DNA of 44,554 nt from Paracoccaceae bacterium. Its GTDB lineage: Bacteria > Pseudomonadota > Alphaproteobacteria > Rhodobacterales > Rhodobacteraceae. The notes under the pieces were generated by a model. The model saw only the letters and a program-made list of their open reading frames with translations, searched no databases and had not been told where the DNA came from. Positions 36,203-44,496 of this stretch are shown piece after piece (within the stretch, counting starts at the first letter, position 1; each line of letters starts with the position of its first letter). Location of the stretch: NCBI GenBank assembly GCA_007692585.1, contig REBU01000088.1, positions 1 through 44,554 of the forward strand, written 5' to 3'. A program made the position numbers and the translations under genes.

Positions 36203-37687
36203 TCAGCACTTCGCGGACGTGACGGGCGCGGCGTGTACGAGTCCGATGCGCAACAACTCGGCTTCCAGCTCGGCCCGCATCAGCGGCTTGGACAGGAATC
36301 CTTCGAAGCCCAGCGCAATGTAGTCGTCGCGGCGCCCGTGCAACACATCGGCGGTTAGGGCCACAACGGGCGTCGCAGCGCTCGGCGCGGAAGATGCGCG
36401 CAATCGCTCGAGGGTCGCCAGTCCGTCCAGCCTGGGCATGTGCATATCGAGCAGTATCAGGTCCACATTCTGCTCCGAAAGGATCTGCAGCGCATGCACA
36501 CCGTCTTCTGCTTCGATGCATGTCGGCCCAAATGGCTGCAACAAGCCCCGCACGACGCGCCGATTGATGCGGCTGTCATCGACAACCAGGATCGATTTGC
36601 CGCTCAGCGCACCCTTGAGGGACGATGAAACCTCACGGATTGTGGCAGTTGTCGCGAGCGAAGCGACCCGACCGGCCTTGAACCAGAAGGTGAAACACGA
36701 CCCGTTTCCGCACTCGGATCTTACGGTAATGTCACCGCCCATCAGCCGGGCAAACCGACGCGAGAGCGCCAACCCAAGCCCGGTGCCCCCATATATGCGC
36801 GATGTCGAAACATCGGCCTGTTCAAATGGCTGAAACAGACGTTTCAGAGTATTTTCTTCAATGCCGATCCCCGTATCCTTGACGTTCAGCGTGATGATCC
36901 AATCATCATCCTGCGCGCTGGCGGATAACTCGACAGACACCGCGCCACCATTTGTGAACTTTACCGCATTTGACACGAGGTTGGCGACGCATTGACGGAC
37001 ACGGACAGAATCGTAAATCACCGCATCAGGCACATTTCCGATCGCGGAAAATTTCAGCGAGGTTTTGTTTTCAGCCGCCCGCGCGCGAAAAAGCTCCACG
37101 GTCGCCGCAAGCACCTCCGCCAGACGCTCCGGCGCAGGAGCAAGCGAAATCTGCCCGTTCTCGATTTTCGACAAATCAAGGACATCGGCGATGATGGACA
37201 TCAGCAACTCGCCCGATTCGCCGATGATGCGCAGCGCTTCGCGCTGTTCGGGATTAAGGTCTGATGTTTCCAGAATTTGCGCCATCCCCAGAACCCCGTT
37301 GAGCGGGGTTCGGATTTCATGGCTCATATTCGCCAGAAAATCGGTCTTGGCCCGATTGGCGATTTCCGTAGCCTGCAGCGCCTTGCGCAGATCATCACGA
37401 ATCGACTGGATGCGCCTGAGCAGAAGATACCCCAAGGTCACCGTCGGCGGCGCCACACACATCGCGACGAGACCGGCAAGAGCTGCCAACACGATAAGGC
37501 TTTCCGACGCCGCCGGACCCATCAAGGCAATAGTGGCCGTGTGGAAACCAAGAAACAAGAGTGTGCTGACCGCGACGATCAGCACTATCAGGACCGAATT
37601 GAACCAGAAGGGGTTGCTGCGCTCAGCTGCCGACAGGAACCGCCTCAGCCGAAGATTCTTGACCTCCCGGATCTGTTCCTTCGTCAT
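36203..37687 (-). CDS. Membrane hybrid histidine kinase/response regulator
   Basis: A 494-residue sensor with two membrane segments (about 28-50 and 65-92: SVLIVLIVAVSTLLFLGF; LAALAGLVAMCVAPPTVTLG), almost no periplasmic loop and a short linker. HisKA has His123 in FLANMSHEIRTPLNGVLG. HATPase has CVANLVSNAVKFTNGG, VKDTGIGIEEN and RIYGGTGLGLALSR. The C-terminal receiver has Asp414 in LILLDMHMPRLDG and the KPL lysine. With so little outside the membrane it probably senses the membrane or an internal cue. It is an orphan: no other regulator gene nearby. Third codon positions look less GC-rich than in neighbours. Confidence 0.92.
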   Translation of the reverse strand: MTKEQIREVKNLRLRRFLSAAERSNPFWFNSVLIVLIVAVSTLLFLGFHTATIALMGPAASESLIVLAALAGLVAMCVAPPTVTLGYLLLRRIQSIRDDLRKALQATEIANRAKTDFLANMSHEIRTPLNGVLGMAQILETSDLNPEQREALRIIGESGELLMSIIADVLDLSKIENGQISLAPAPERLAEVLAATVELFRARAAENKTSLKFSAIGNVPDAVIYDSVRVRQCVANLVSNAVKFTNGGAVSVELSASAQDDDWIITLNVKDTGIGIEENTLKRLFQPFEQADVSTSRIYGGTGLGLALSRRFARLMGGDITVRSECGNGSCFTFWFKAGRVASLATTATIREVSSSLKGALSGKSILVVDDSRINRRVVRGLLQPFGPTCIEAEDGVHALQILSEQNVDLILLDMHMPRLDGLATLERLRASSAPSAATPVVALTADVLHGRRDDYIALGFEGFLSKPLMRAELEAELLRIGLVHAAPVTSAKC

Positions 37688-38003
37688 GCTGTCTTACTCT
37701 GCTGACTTTTTGTCCAAGACACGGGTGATGTTCATTGGCGTGACTTTCTGGCGGCGCGCATTGCCGGGCAATTCTCCGCACAGTCTCATATTCGTCTGAA
37801 CACAAAATTAACGGAGCACAGGGCGGGGGCGGCGATTGGCTTTTCTTCTACCAACCCCGCGACCGGATGACGCGCCCCCCCCCCGGCGCGGCACATACTG
37901 GTCGCATCCGACCGGAAATCACCCCTGAACTGTACGATTGTTGCCATTTCGGAGCCATTTTCCCACGGCATCGTCACGCTGGAATGAAGTGAGGTTTGGG
38001 CCT
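37688..38003. other. Intergenic region with C10 tract
   Basis: This 316-base gap lies between the divergent membrane kinase and the unknown membrane protein. It holds a ten-base C run at 37875-37884 bracketed by CGCG and GGCGCG (inverted), and a small perfect inverted repeat GGTCG-CATC-CGACC at 37900-37913. No clear promoter pair, ORF or RNA gene was seen. Confidence 0.6.
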
Positions 38004-39077
38004 ATGGGCGGCATTTTGCGGTGGAATTTCTTGATCTGGCGTTATCTCGCGGCGCTGATGCTGCTGCCCTTGGCCGTGGCACTGGTGCTGTCCGTCCTGC
38101 TGCGACCACCCGGCCCAGCTGTCTGGACAGTGCTGACGCTGCTCTGGCCAGTCGCCGTCATTTGGGCCAACGCAGCGCTTGGAGGACGCAGGATCAGGGC
38201 GGAACTGGCCGCGTCGGGCGCGGTTCTCGGGGTGGCCGCGGTCTTGGTGCCGCTTTGTTTTGCACTGCCGCTGCTGCTTGTCCCGTTTGCGCTACTGGCA
38301 GTCAGTGTCACCCTGCTGGGTCTTTGGCTGACATTCGGGGCCGCGTTCACGGCGCAGAACCGGCGCGCGGCATTCCCACGCATACGGCGCAGCTTGTCGG
38401 CTGTGATCTGTCCCGCCCTGCCTGCGGACCGGGTGATGGCAGCCCTGCGGCTGGTGCCGGGACAAGACACTGAGCTGCATCACTGCGGGCCGGAGCGCGA
38501 TGACGGCTGGTTCGAGGTCACGCGCAAATTGCCGCATCTGCGCCATGATGCGATGCCGCAGCGACGCACCGGACCCTGGCCTTTATCCACACGGATGGCC
38601 GAACTGCTGCCATGGCCAGGTGTGACGTTTGAAGCAGTGCCCGCCCCGTCCAGCACGCAATATGCCCGCATCGTGGAGGAGGGCCGCTTTGACCAGACCG
38701 TCGCCTTTTCCGACGGCGATGGCATTTCCCTGTCACTGCTGCGTATCTGCGTGACCCCGCGCCTGCACGGTTGCGTGCTGCGCGAGACGGGCTGGACGAA
38801 TACCATGAGCCTGTTTGACTGGCTCTGCGCGCAATTGCAAAATCACGGGCTGTGGTCACTCGCCGCGCGGCTGGAACATATCGCCGGGACGCCAGCGCGT
38901 TGCACGCCAACCGACGGGCCGGAACCCGGGCGTGTCCGCGACCGGGGCGCGCGCAACAAGTCGGGACAGATACCGACGCGCTCCACCCTCAGCGCGATCC
39001 TGCGCAAGAGACTCAGGAAGCTCCACACAGGCGCCCGTTCGATGTCCGATGCGTTGCGGTCAAGGCAATGGCGCTGA
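38004..39077 (+). CDS. Membrane protein of unknown function
   Basis: A 357-residue protein I do not recognise. The N-terminal ~130 residues hold three to four hydrophobic segments (YLAALMLLPLAVALVLSVLL; AVWTVLTLLWPVAVIWANAA; a third at VLGVAAVLVPLCFALPLLL, running on through PFALLAVSVTLLGLW). The rest is a soluble, cysteine- and tryptophan-containing domain and a basic C-terminal tail rich in Arg and Lys (ILRKRLRKLHTGARSMSDAL). Start ATG 38004 is chosen because the 22 upstream residues are polar and lack a ribosome site. It ends six bases before the convergent tRNA-Val. Confidence 0.7.
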   Translation: MGGILRWNFLIWRYLAALMLLPLAVALVLSVLLRPPGPAVWTVLTLLWPVAVIWANAALGGRRIRAELAASGAVLGVAAVLVPLCFALPLLLVPFALLAVSVTLLGLWLTFGAAFTAQNRRAAFPRIRRSLSAVICPALPADRVMAALRLVPGQDTELHHCGPERDDGWFEVTRKLPHLRHDAMPQRRTGPWPLSTRMAELLPWPGVTFEAVPAPSSTQYARIVEEGRFDQTVAFSDGDGISLSLLRICVTPRLHGCVLRETGWTNTMSLFDWLCAQLQNHGLWSLAARLEHIAGTPARCTPTDGPEPGRVRDRGARNKSGQIPTRSTLSAILRKRLRKLHTGARSMSDALRSRQWR

Positions 39078-39083
39078 GGGGGT

Positions 39084-39159
<76 letters not shown>

Positions 39160-39169
39160 GCGCGCTCAG

Positions 39170-39198
39170 TCTTTAGCGGGGATTTGCGCGCGCTTCAA
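39170..39198 (-). promoter_or_regulatory. tRNA-Val promoter
   Basis: On the minus strand TTGAAG (39193-39198) and TAAAGA (39170-39175) are exactly 17 bases apart, with the -10 eleven bases ahead of the tRNA 5' end. The short leader fits a tRNA transcript. Confidence 0.6.
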
Positions 39199-39233
39199 TA
39201 TCTGATCGCACGCAAATTATCGCACCCGATCGC

Positions 39234-39250
39234 ATGGTTTTATTAACCAT
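39234..39250. promoter_or_regulatory. Inverted pair of CtrA-like half-sites
   Basis: ATGGTT-TTATT-AACCAT contains TTAACCAT (39243-39250), the known CtrA half-site, facing a reverse-complement copy lacking one A. It lies 20 bases ahead of the small lipoprotein ATG. A full CtrA site would be TTAA-N7-TTAA in tandem, which is not present. Confidence 0.4.
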
Positions 39251-39269
39251 AATCCGGCACTCTGCCCCA

Positions 39270-39566
39270 ATGCGATACTTGGTCGTCATTATGGCATTTG
39301 CGCTGGGCGCGTGCGATTCCCCTTCGCCCTGGATGGCGTCGGGCACCCGGCATGCCCTGACGGTGCAGGGGGTTGATTTTACCGTCTGGCAGCATGGCTA
39401 CAGGGTCGAGATCATTCGCCATGGATTTGTCCGACCTCAGGACCAGAGCCGCATTCGTCCCCTGATGCAGGACGCCGCGCGCCAAGCCACCGGTTGCGAT
39501 CTGCGCCCCGGCACAGTTGAGGGCGATACTGGCGTGTTGCGCGCGCAACTTGACTGCAGGACATGA
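39270..39566 (+). CDS. Small lipoprotein
   Basis: A 98-residue protein with a lipoprotein signal MRYLVVIMAFALGACDSPSP (lipobox LGAC). The mature part has no family I recognise; two cysteines (TGCDLRPG and QLDCRT) could form a disulfide. Twelve upstream open codons are excluded because the lipobox then sits too deep. A CtrA-like site lies just upstream. The small membrane protein follows on the same strand. Confidence 0.75.
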   Translation: MRYLVVIMAFALGACDSPSPWMASGTRHALTVQGVDFTVWQHGYRVEIIRHGFVRPQDQSRIRPLMQDAARQATGCDLRPGTVEGDTGVLRAQLDCRT

Positions 39567-39652
39567 TGCCGCAGGCACAATTTGCGCCAGATCAAGGTGC
39601 GTCAGATGTCGGCATGTTCAGATTGCCCGGGACATTGAACTGGAGCAAGCAC

Positions 39653-39835
39653 ATGGCACGTCTGTTTTTTCTGATTCTCTCAATTGTCGGTGTGACCGGG
39701 GCCGGGATCGGCATCGTTGTGGCCCTTGTCATGGGCTTTGACACTTTGAACGGTATTCTGCTGTCAGCCGCATTGGGCACGATGCTCGGCGTCGCGGCAA
39801 GCTGGGTCATATCGCGCCAGCTGATCAGCGCCTGA
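39653..39835 (+). CDS. Small two-helix membrane protein
   Basis: A 60-residue protein, MARLFFLILSIVGVTGAGIG, with two membrane segments (FFLILSIVGVTGAGIGIVVA; ILLSAALGTMLGVAASWVI) joined by a short GFDTLNG loop. GGAG lies eight bases ahead of the ATG; thirty upstream open codons are not conserved-looking. Similar tiny proteins occur in Rhodobacterales and are sometimes mislabelled CTP synthetase; no function is established. Confidence 0.65.
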   Translation: MARLFFLILSIVGVTGAGIGIVVALVMGFDTLNGILLSAALGTMLGVAASWVISRQLISA

Positions 39836-39856
39836 GCGGCCCGGCTGACCTGTCAT

Positions 39857-39880
39857 GCCCGGCAGCCCCCGCCGCCGGGC
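39857..39880. terminator. Hairpin between convergent genes
   Basis: GCCCGGC (39857-39863) and GCCGGGC (39874-39880) form a perfect 7-bp stem with a ten-base loop in the 55-base convergent gap. There is no T run, so a Rho-independent stop is unlikely to be efficient. Confidence 0.35.
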
Positions 39881-39890
39881 ACATTGCCTG

Positions 39891-40562
39891 TCATATCTGG
39901 CCCGGCAGCTTGTCGCGCAGGAAGGACAGCGCCAGTGACAGACCGTCATGGGCAATGCCATGCGCCGTGCCCTTGGAGATGTGGCTGTAGGTCTCGAACC
40001 CGGCGGCGACCAGCGCATCGGCGGCTTGCGGCAGGCTTTCCAGCGGCACGACATCATCCTGATCCCCATGGATCAACAACACTGGCGGCTTCGAGATCGC
40101 CTCGGCCTCCAGGGCCTCAGGCTGCAGCAGACGCCCCGAAAAGCCGACAATCCCCGCGATGGGCGCGGCGCGGCGCGGCGCGACATGCAGGCTGATCATC
40201 GTGCCCTGTGAAAAGCCCACCAGCGCAAGCTGTTGGGACGCGAGACCTTCCTGCGCAAGTATCTCGTCGAGAAAGGCATTCAGGTCATCGGATGCGGCAA
40301 GAAGCCCGTTAAGCGCCTGCTCCTCGCTGGAGCCATCCAGCCACGGAATCGGAAACCACTGATAACCGAACGGGTTCGCGGGGCATTTTTCCGGCGCGTT
40401 GGGTGCAAAAAACACCGTATCGGGCAGATGCGGCCCCAGCGGATCGGCCAGCCCCAACAAATCCGCCCCGTCCGCACCATAGCCATGCAGAAAAACCACT
40501 GCGGATTTTGCCGTGCCGCCTGAGGCCGGACCCCGACGCTCTGAGTGCAATGCCCGTGTCAT
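39891..40562 (-). CDS. Carboxylesterase / phospholipase family hydrolase
   Basis: A 223-residue alpha/beta hydrolase of the carboxylesterase 2 (YpfH-like) family. Oxyanion loop VVFLHGYGADGADLLGLA, nucleophile elbow ALVGFSQGTMISLHVA with the catalytic Ser, the acid in LLIHGDQDDVVP and the catalytic His in KGTAHGIAHDGL. Likely a cytosolic esterase or lysophospholipase-like enzyme. ATG 40562 overlaps the alkA stop by ATGA; further upstream in-frame codons belong to alkA. Confidence 0.9.
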   Translation of the reverse strand: MTRALHSERRGPASGGTAKSAVVFLHGYGADGADLLGLADPLGPHLPDTVFFAPNAPEKCPANPFGYQWFPIPWLDGSSEEQALNGLLAASDDLNAFLDEILAQEGLASQQLALVGFSQGTMISLHVAPRRAAPIAGIVGFSGRLLQPEALEAEAISKPPVLLIHGDQDDVVPLESLPQAADALVAAGFETYSHISKGTAHGIAHDGLSLALSFLRDKLPGQI

Positions 40563-41212
40563 GTTATTCCTTCCCTGTCGGTTTCCACGCGGTAATAGGC
40601 CCAAAGCAGCCCGGCTGCAACGCTGCGCCAGGGCGACCAGGCGTCGGCCATGCGGCGCAACGCAGCCGGGCGGGGGCGGTCAGGGAGCGCAAACAGACGC
40701 CGCGTCGCTTCTTGCAGCGCCAGATCCGCGGGCGCGAAGACATCCGCACGGCCGAGGCTGAACATGGCGTAGATCTCGGCGGTCCAGGCCCCGATGCCGG
40801 GCACTTCGACCAGACGACGGACGACCTCCGCATCGGGGACCGCACGCAGCTCGTCGAAATCGATCCCGGCCATGGCCAGCGCGCGGGCATAGCGCATTTT
40901 CTGCACCGACAGGCCCGGCGCACGCAGCTGCGCGTCATCGGCGGCCAGAACGGCCTCGGGTGTGGTCAGGCCCGCCTCTTCCATCCGCCCCCAGATGGCG
41001 CGGGCGGCATGGGTGCTGACCTGCTGGCTGACAATCGCGCTGAGCAGATGCGCAAATCCGTCGGGGCGACGGCGCAACGGCGGCGGGCCGGTCAGGCTCA
41101 GCGCATGGGCAAAACGCGGCTCGCGCGCGGCCAGCCAGTCCGCCCCCTCGGCCATGCAATCCTGCGAGGTCAGGATCCGCCCGACACTCACGTCTGCGCC
41201 AGAATGTTGCAC
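40559..41212 (-). CDS. alkA: DNA-3-methyladenine glycosylase II
   Basis: A 217-residue HhH-GPD glycosylase that removes alkylated purines from DNA. Segments: HLLSAIVSQQVSTHAARAIW, the hairpin-helix-hairpin RRLVEVPGIGAWTAEIYAMF and the catalytic Asp in VFAPADLALQEATRRL. Length fits the short bacterial AlkA, without the Ada-type N-domain. Start is most likely GTG 41212, behind an AGGAAAGAGG ribosome site; an ATG two bases upstream is out of frame. It is divergent from the MFS gene across 50 bases and coupled to the esterase gene. No LexA box was seen. Confidence 0.88.
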   Translation of the reverse strand: MQHSGADVSVGRILTSQDCMAEGADWLAAREPRFAHALSLTGPPPLRRRPDGFAHLLSAIVSQQVSTHAARAIWGRMEEAGLTTPEAVLAADDAQLRAPGLSVQKMRYARALAMAGIDFDELRAVPDAEVVRRLVEVPGIGAWTAEIYAMFSLGRADVFAPADLALQEATRRLFALPDRPRPAALRRMADAWSPWRSVAAGLLWAYYRVETDREGIT

Positions 41213-41262
41213 ATGATAAATACCTCTTTCCTCAAGCGCGCGTCGGGGGTAATCCTGCCCGC

Positions 41263-42480
41263 ATGAGTGATGCTGTTGCAACCCCCGATGACACCCGCGC
41301 CAAGCGCAATGTGATGGTTCTGGTCGCCGCGCAGGCGGTGGTGGGCGCACAGCTTCCGATCCTGTTCATCATCGGCGGGCTGGCCGGGCAGATGCTCGCG
41401 CCCAATCCCTGCTGGGCGACGCTGCCGATCTCGATGATCGTGCTGGGCTCGATGGCGGCGGCCACGCCCTTGTCGGGCTTCATGCAGGCTTACGGGCGGC
41501 GCGCGGGCTTCTGGGTGGCCTGCGCAGCCGGCGCTGTGGGCGCGGCGATTTCAGCATATGGCTTGTTGCTCGACAGTTTCGGGCTGTTTCTGCTGGGTTC
41601 GTTCATCACCGGCACCTACATGTCCGCCAACGGGTTCTATCGCTTTGCCGCGACCGACACGGCCAGCCCGGAATTTCGCCCCAAGGCGATTTCCTATGTC
41701 ATGGCGGGCGGGTTGCTCTCGGCAGTGTTCGGCCCGCAACTGGTGTCATTCACGACGGATGCGATGCCGGTCCCGTTTCTGGCGACCTATCTGACGGTGA
41801 TCGCGCTCAATGTCGCGGGCGTGGCGCTTCTGAGCGCGCTTGACATCCCGACCCCGCCGAAACCCACCAGCACCAGCACCGCAGGCCGCTCGCGCAGGGA
41901 ACTTCTCAGCGTGCCGGTGATCGCCGTTGCAGTGATCTGCGGCACGGTCAGCTATGCGCTGATGAATCTCGTGATGACCTCGACCCCGCTGGCGGTCGTG
42001 GGCTGCGGGTTTGACACGTCGGATGCGGCCAATATCGTCTCGGCGCATGTTCTGGCGATGTATGCGCCGTCTTTTGTGACCGGCCACCTGATCGCCCGCT
42101 TCGGGGCACGCGCCATTGTTGGCATCGGGCTTGTGATCCTTGCGGCCGCGGGGGCCGTCGCGATGACCGGGGTGGAGCTGGAGCAATTCTACATCGCCCT
42201 GATCCTGCTCGGCATTGGCTGGAATTTCGGCTTTATCGGCGCGACCAGCATGTTGACGGCCTCCCATGCCCCGGAAGAACGCGGGCGTGTGCAGGGGATG
42301 AATGACATGATCGTGTTCGGTGGTGTGTTCCTCGCCTCGCTCAGCTCCGGCACGCTGATGAACTGCGCGGGCGGCGATGCGCAAACCGGCTGGATCTTTG
42401 TGAATATGGCGATGCTGCCCTTCCTTGTGCTTGCGGGCAGTGCACTGATCTGGCTGGCCGCGCGCCCGCGCGAGGTCTGA
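41263..42480 (+). CDS. MFS transporter
   Basis: A 405-residue inner-membrane protein with about twelve hydrophobic segments in two six-helix halves. The loop between helices 2 and 3 has the MFS-like GFMQAYGRRAGFW, and FGARAIVGIGLVIL marks the equivalent loop of the second half. TASHAPEERGRVQGMNDMIV is typical of the 10-11 loop. The longest loop (about 195-220, rich in Pro/Thr/Ser) is the central cytoplasmic linker. Substrate is not evident. It starts 50 bases from the divergent alkA and is followed by the acyl-CoA synthetase. Confidence 0.9.
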   Translation: MSDAVATPDDTRAKRNVMVLVAAQAVVGAQLPILFIIGGLAGQMLAPNPCWATLPISMIVLGSMAAATPLSGFMQAYGRRAGFWVACAAGAVGAAISAYGLLLDSFGLFLLGSFITGTYMSANGFYRFAATDTASPEFRPKAISYVMAGGLLSAVFGPQLVSFTTDAMPVPFLATYLTVIALNVAGVALLSALDIPTPPKPTSTSTAGRSRRELLSVPVIAVAVICGTVSYALMNLVMTSTPLAVVGCGFDTSDAANIVSAHVLAMYAPSFVTGHLIARFGARAIVGIGLVILAAAGAVAMTGVELEQFYIALILLGIGWNFGFIGATSMLTASHAPEERGRVQGMNDMIVFGGVFLASLSSGTLMNCAGGDAQTGWIFVNMAMLPFLVLAGSALIWLAARPREV

Positions 42481-42547
42481 GCCGCGCCTTGCACCCCAAT
42501 GGGAAGAGTGCTTTGCTGTGCCCCAAGGGAGCACGGAGGAAAGCCGC

Positions 42548-44431
42548 ATGCGCGCATTCAGAACATTGGCCGATATCCGCGAGGTCGAGGCCGAGAGCCC
42601 CTATGACACACGCGCCCTGCCTGCCACGGTCTATCAGGCGCTCGAGCAGATCGCCGCACAGCATGGCCCGCGCCCGGCGATCAGCTTTCAGATGTTTTCC
42701 ACCCCCGGCGCGACCGCGCAGACGCTGACATGGGCCGATCTGCTCGGGCAGGTGCGCCAGGCCGCAAATCTGTTCCACAGCCTCGGGCTGCGCGAAAGCG
42801 ATACAGTGGCCTTCATCCTGCCCACGCTCAACGAGACCGCAGTCACGCTTCTGGGCGGCATGACGGCGGCGAAAGTCGCGCCGATCAACCCGCTTCTGGA
42901 ACCCGCCAAGATAGGCGCGCTCCTGCGCGAAACCGGGGCGCGGGCAGTGGTCACGCTGCGCGCCTTCCCCAAGACCGATGTGGCGCAGAAAGTCGCCGAA
43001 GCGGTGGCGCTGGCACCACAGGTCGAGACGGTGCTGGAACTCGACCTTCTGCCCTTCCTCAGCCCGCCCAAATCCTGGATCGTGCCGCTGATCCGCCCGC
43101 GCATCAGGCCCGGCCACAAGGCGCGCGTGCTGGATTTCCGGCGCGAATTGGCCCGCCAGCCCAAAGACCGGTTGATCTTCGACGCGCCGCAGCAAGACCG
43201 CATCGCAGCCCTGTTCCATACGGGCGGCACCACAGGCATGCCGAAACTGGCCCAGCATCGTTTCGGGGGCATGATCTACAATGGCTGGCTGGGCGGGCAA
43301 CTTCTGTTCACAGAGCGCGATGTGCTTTTGTGCCCCTTGCCGCTGTTTCACGTCTTTGCCGCCTATCCGATCCTGATGAGCTGCATCATGTCGGGCGCGC
43401 ATATGGTGTTGCCCACGCCCATGGGCTATCGCGGCGAGGGAGTGTTCGACAATTTCTGGAAACTCGTCGCACGCTGGGAGGCCAGTTTCATGATCACGGT
43501 GCCCACGGCCCTGTCCGTGCTGATGCAGCGCAAGGTCGATGCCGATATCAGCAGCCTGCGCACGGGCATCTCCGGCTCTGCCGCGCTGCCGCGCGAGCTT
43601 TACCGCCGGTTCGAAGAGGCGACTGGCGTGCAGATCGCCGAAGGCTACGGGCTGACCGAAGCAACATGCCTTGTGTCCTGCAACCCGGTCCATGGCGATA
43701 AGAAAGTCGGCTCGATCGGCCTGCCCCTGCCCTATACGCAAGTGTCCATCCTGCGCGAGGACACTGGCCGCTTCACCCCCTGCGCCATTGATGAGGTGGG
43801 CGAGATCTGCATCCGCAATCCCGGCGTGACGCCGCCCACTTACACAGATGATGCAAAGAATGCCGAGCTGTACACGCCTGACGGGTTCCTGCGCACTGGC
43901 GATCTGGGCAAGCTCGATGCGGATGGCTATCTATGGATTACCGGGCGGCAGAAGGATCTGATCATTCGCGGTGGCCACAATATCGACCCGGCGGAAATCG
44001 AGGACGCGCTGCTCAGCCACCCGGCGGTCAGCTTCGTGGGTGCAATCGGCCAGCCCGATCCGGTAGCGGGTGAAATGCCATGTGCCTATGTTGAGCTGGT
44101 CGCCGGCATGCAGACCACACCGGCGGAACTGACGGAGCACGCGAAGGCTCATATCTCCGAACGCGCGGCCCTGCCCAAACATATCGAGATCCTGCCTGAA
44201 CTGCCCAAGACCGCAATTGGCAAGGTCTTCAAACCCGACCTGCGCCGGATGGCCATTGCGCGCGTGCTGGATGCGGCTTTTGCATCTGCGGGGATCGCGG
44301 CGCAGGTGACCGAAGTTATCGAAGACCGCAAACGCGGCCTTGTGGCCCGGATCAGCCTCGAAGACGATGGGCAAGCGCCCGCCTTGCAGGCGCTCATGGA
44401 CAGCTACACCCTGCCTTGGGATCAGGTCTGA
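42548..44431 (+). CDS. Acyl-CoA synthetase (AMP-binding)
   Basis: A 627-residue ANL-superfamily enzyme forming acyl-AMP and then acyl-CoA. Key motifs: the P-loop ALFHTGGTTGMPKLAQHR, the adenine motif QIAEGYGLTEATC, the ATP/Mg site GFLRTGDLGKLDADGY with WITGRQKDLIIRGG hinge, and the C-terminal PKTAIGKVFKPDLRR with the catalytic lysine. The ~70 residues before the domain and the ~60 after it are longer than in short FadD proteins. Preferred acid is not readable. ATG 42548 has a strong GGAGG eight bases ahead; ten open codons upstream are excluded. Probably co-transcribed with the MFS gene, 67 bases upstream. Confidence 0.9.
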   Translation: MRAFRTLADIREVEAESPYDTRALPATVYQALEQIAAQHGPRPAISFQMFSTPGATAQTLTWADLLGQVRQAANLFHSLGLRESDTVAFILPTLNETAVTLLGGMTAAKVAPINPLLEPAKIGALLRETGARAVVTLRAFPKTDVAQKVAEAVALAPQVETVLELDLLPFLSPPKSWIVPLIRPRIRPGHKARVLDFRRELARQPKDRLIFDAPQQDRIAALFHTGGTTGMPKLAQHRFGGMIYNGWLGGQLLFTERDVLLCPLPLFHVFAAYPILMSCIMSGAHMVLPTPMGYRGEGVFDNFWKLVARWEASFMITVPTALSVLMQRKVDADISSLRTGISGSAALPRELYRRFEEATGVQIAEGYGLTEATCLVSCNPVHGDKKVGSIGLPLPYTQVSILREDTGRFTPCAIDEVGEICIRNPGVTPPTYTDDAKNAELYTPDGFLRTGDLGKLDADGYLWITGRQKDLIIRGGHNIDPAEIEDALLSHPAVSFVGAIGQPDPVAGEMPCAYVELVAGMQTTPAELTEHAKAHISERAALPKHIEILPELPKTAIGKVFKPDLRRMAIARVLDAAFASAGIAAQVTEVIEDRKRGLVARISLEDDGQAPALQALMDSYTLPWDQV

Positions 44432-44470
44432 CTCTGTGCTTTCATCTTTGCAAAAATATCCACAGGGATT

Positions 44471-44496
44471 TTCAAGGGGGGCGTGCCCCCCTTGAA
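44471..44496. repeat. Perfect 11-bp hairpin after the acyl-CoA synthetase
   Basis: TTCAAGGGGGG (44471-44481) and CCCCCCTTGAA (44486-44496) form a perfect stem around CGTG, 40 bases past the gene stop. No T run follows on the plus strand. It is preceded by an AT-rich motif also seen near pgi. Confidence 0.65.

Noticed and set aside
42341-43741. 466-residue open frame opposite the acyl-CoA synthetase
   Set aside because: The AMP-binding motifs are on the plus strand; the antisense product is a low-complexity Arg/His/Asp mixture.
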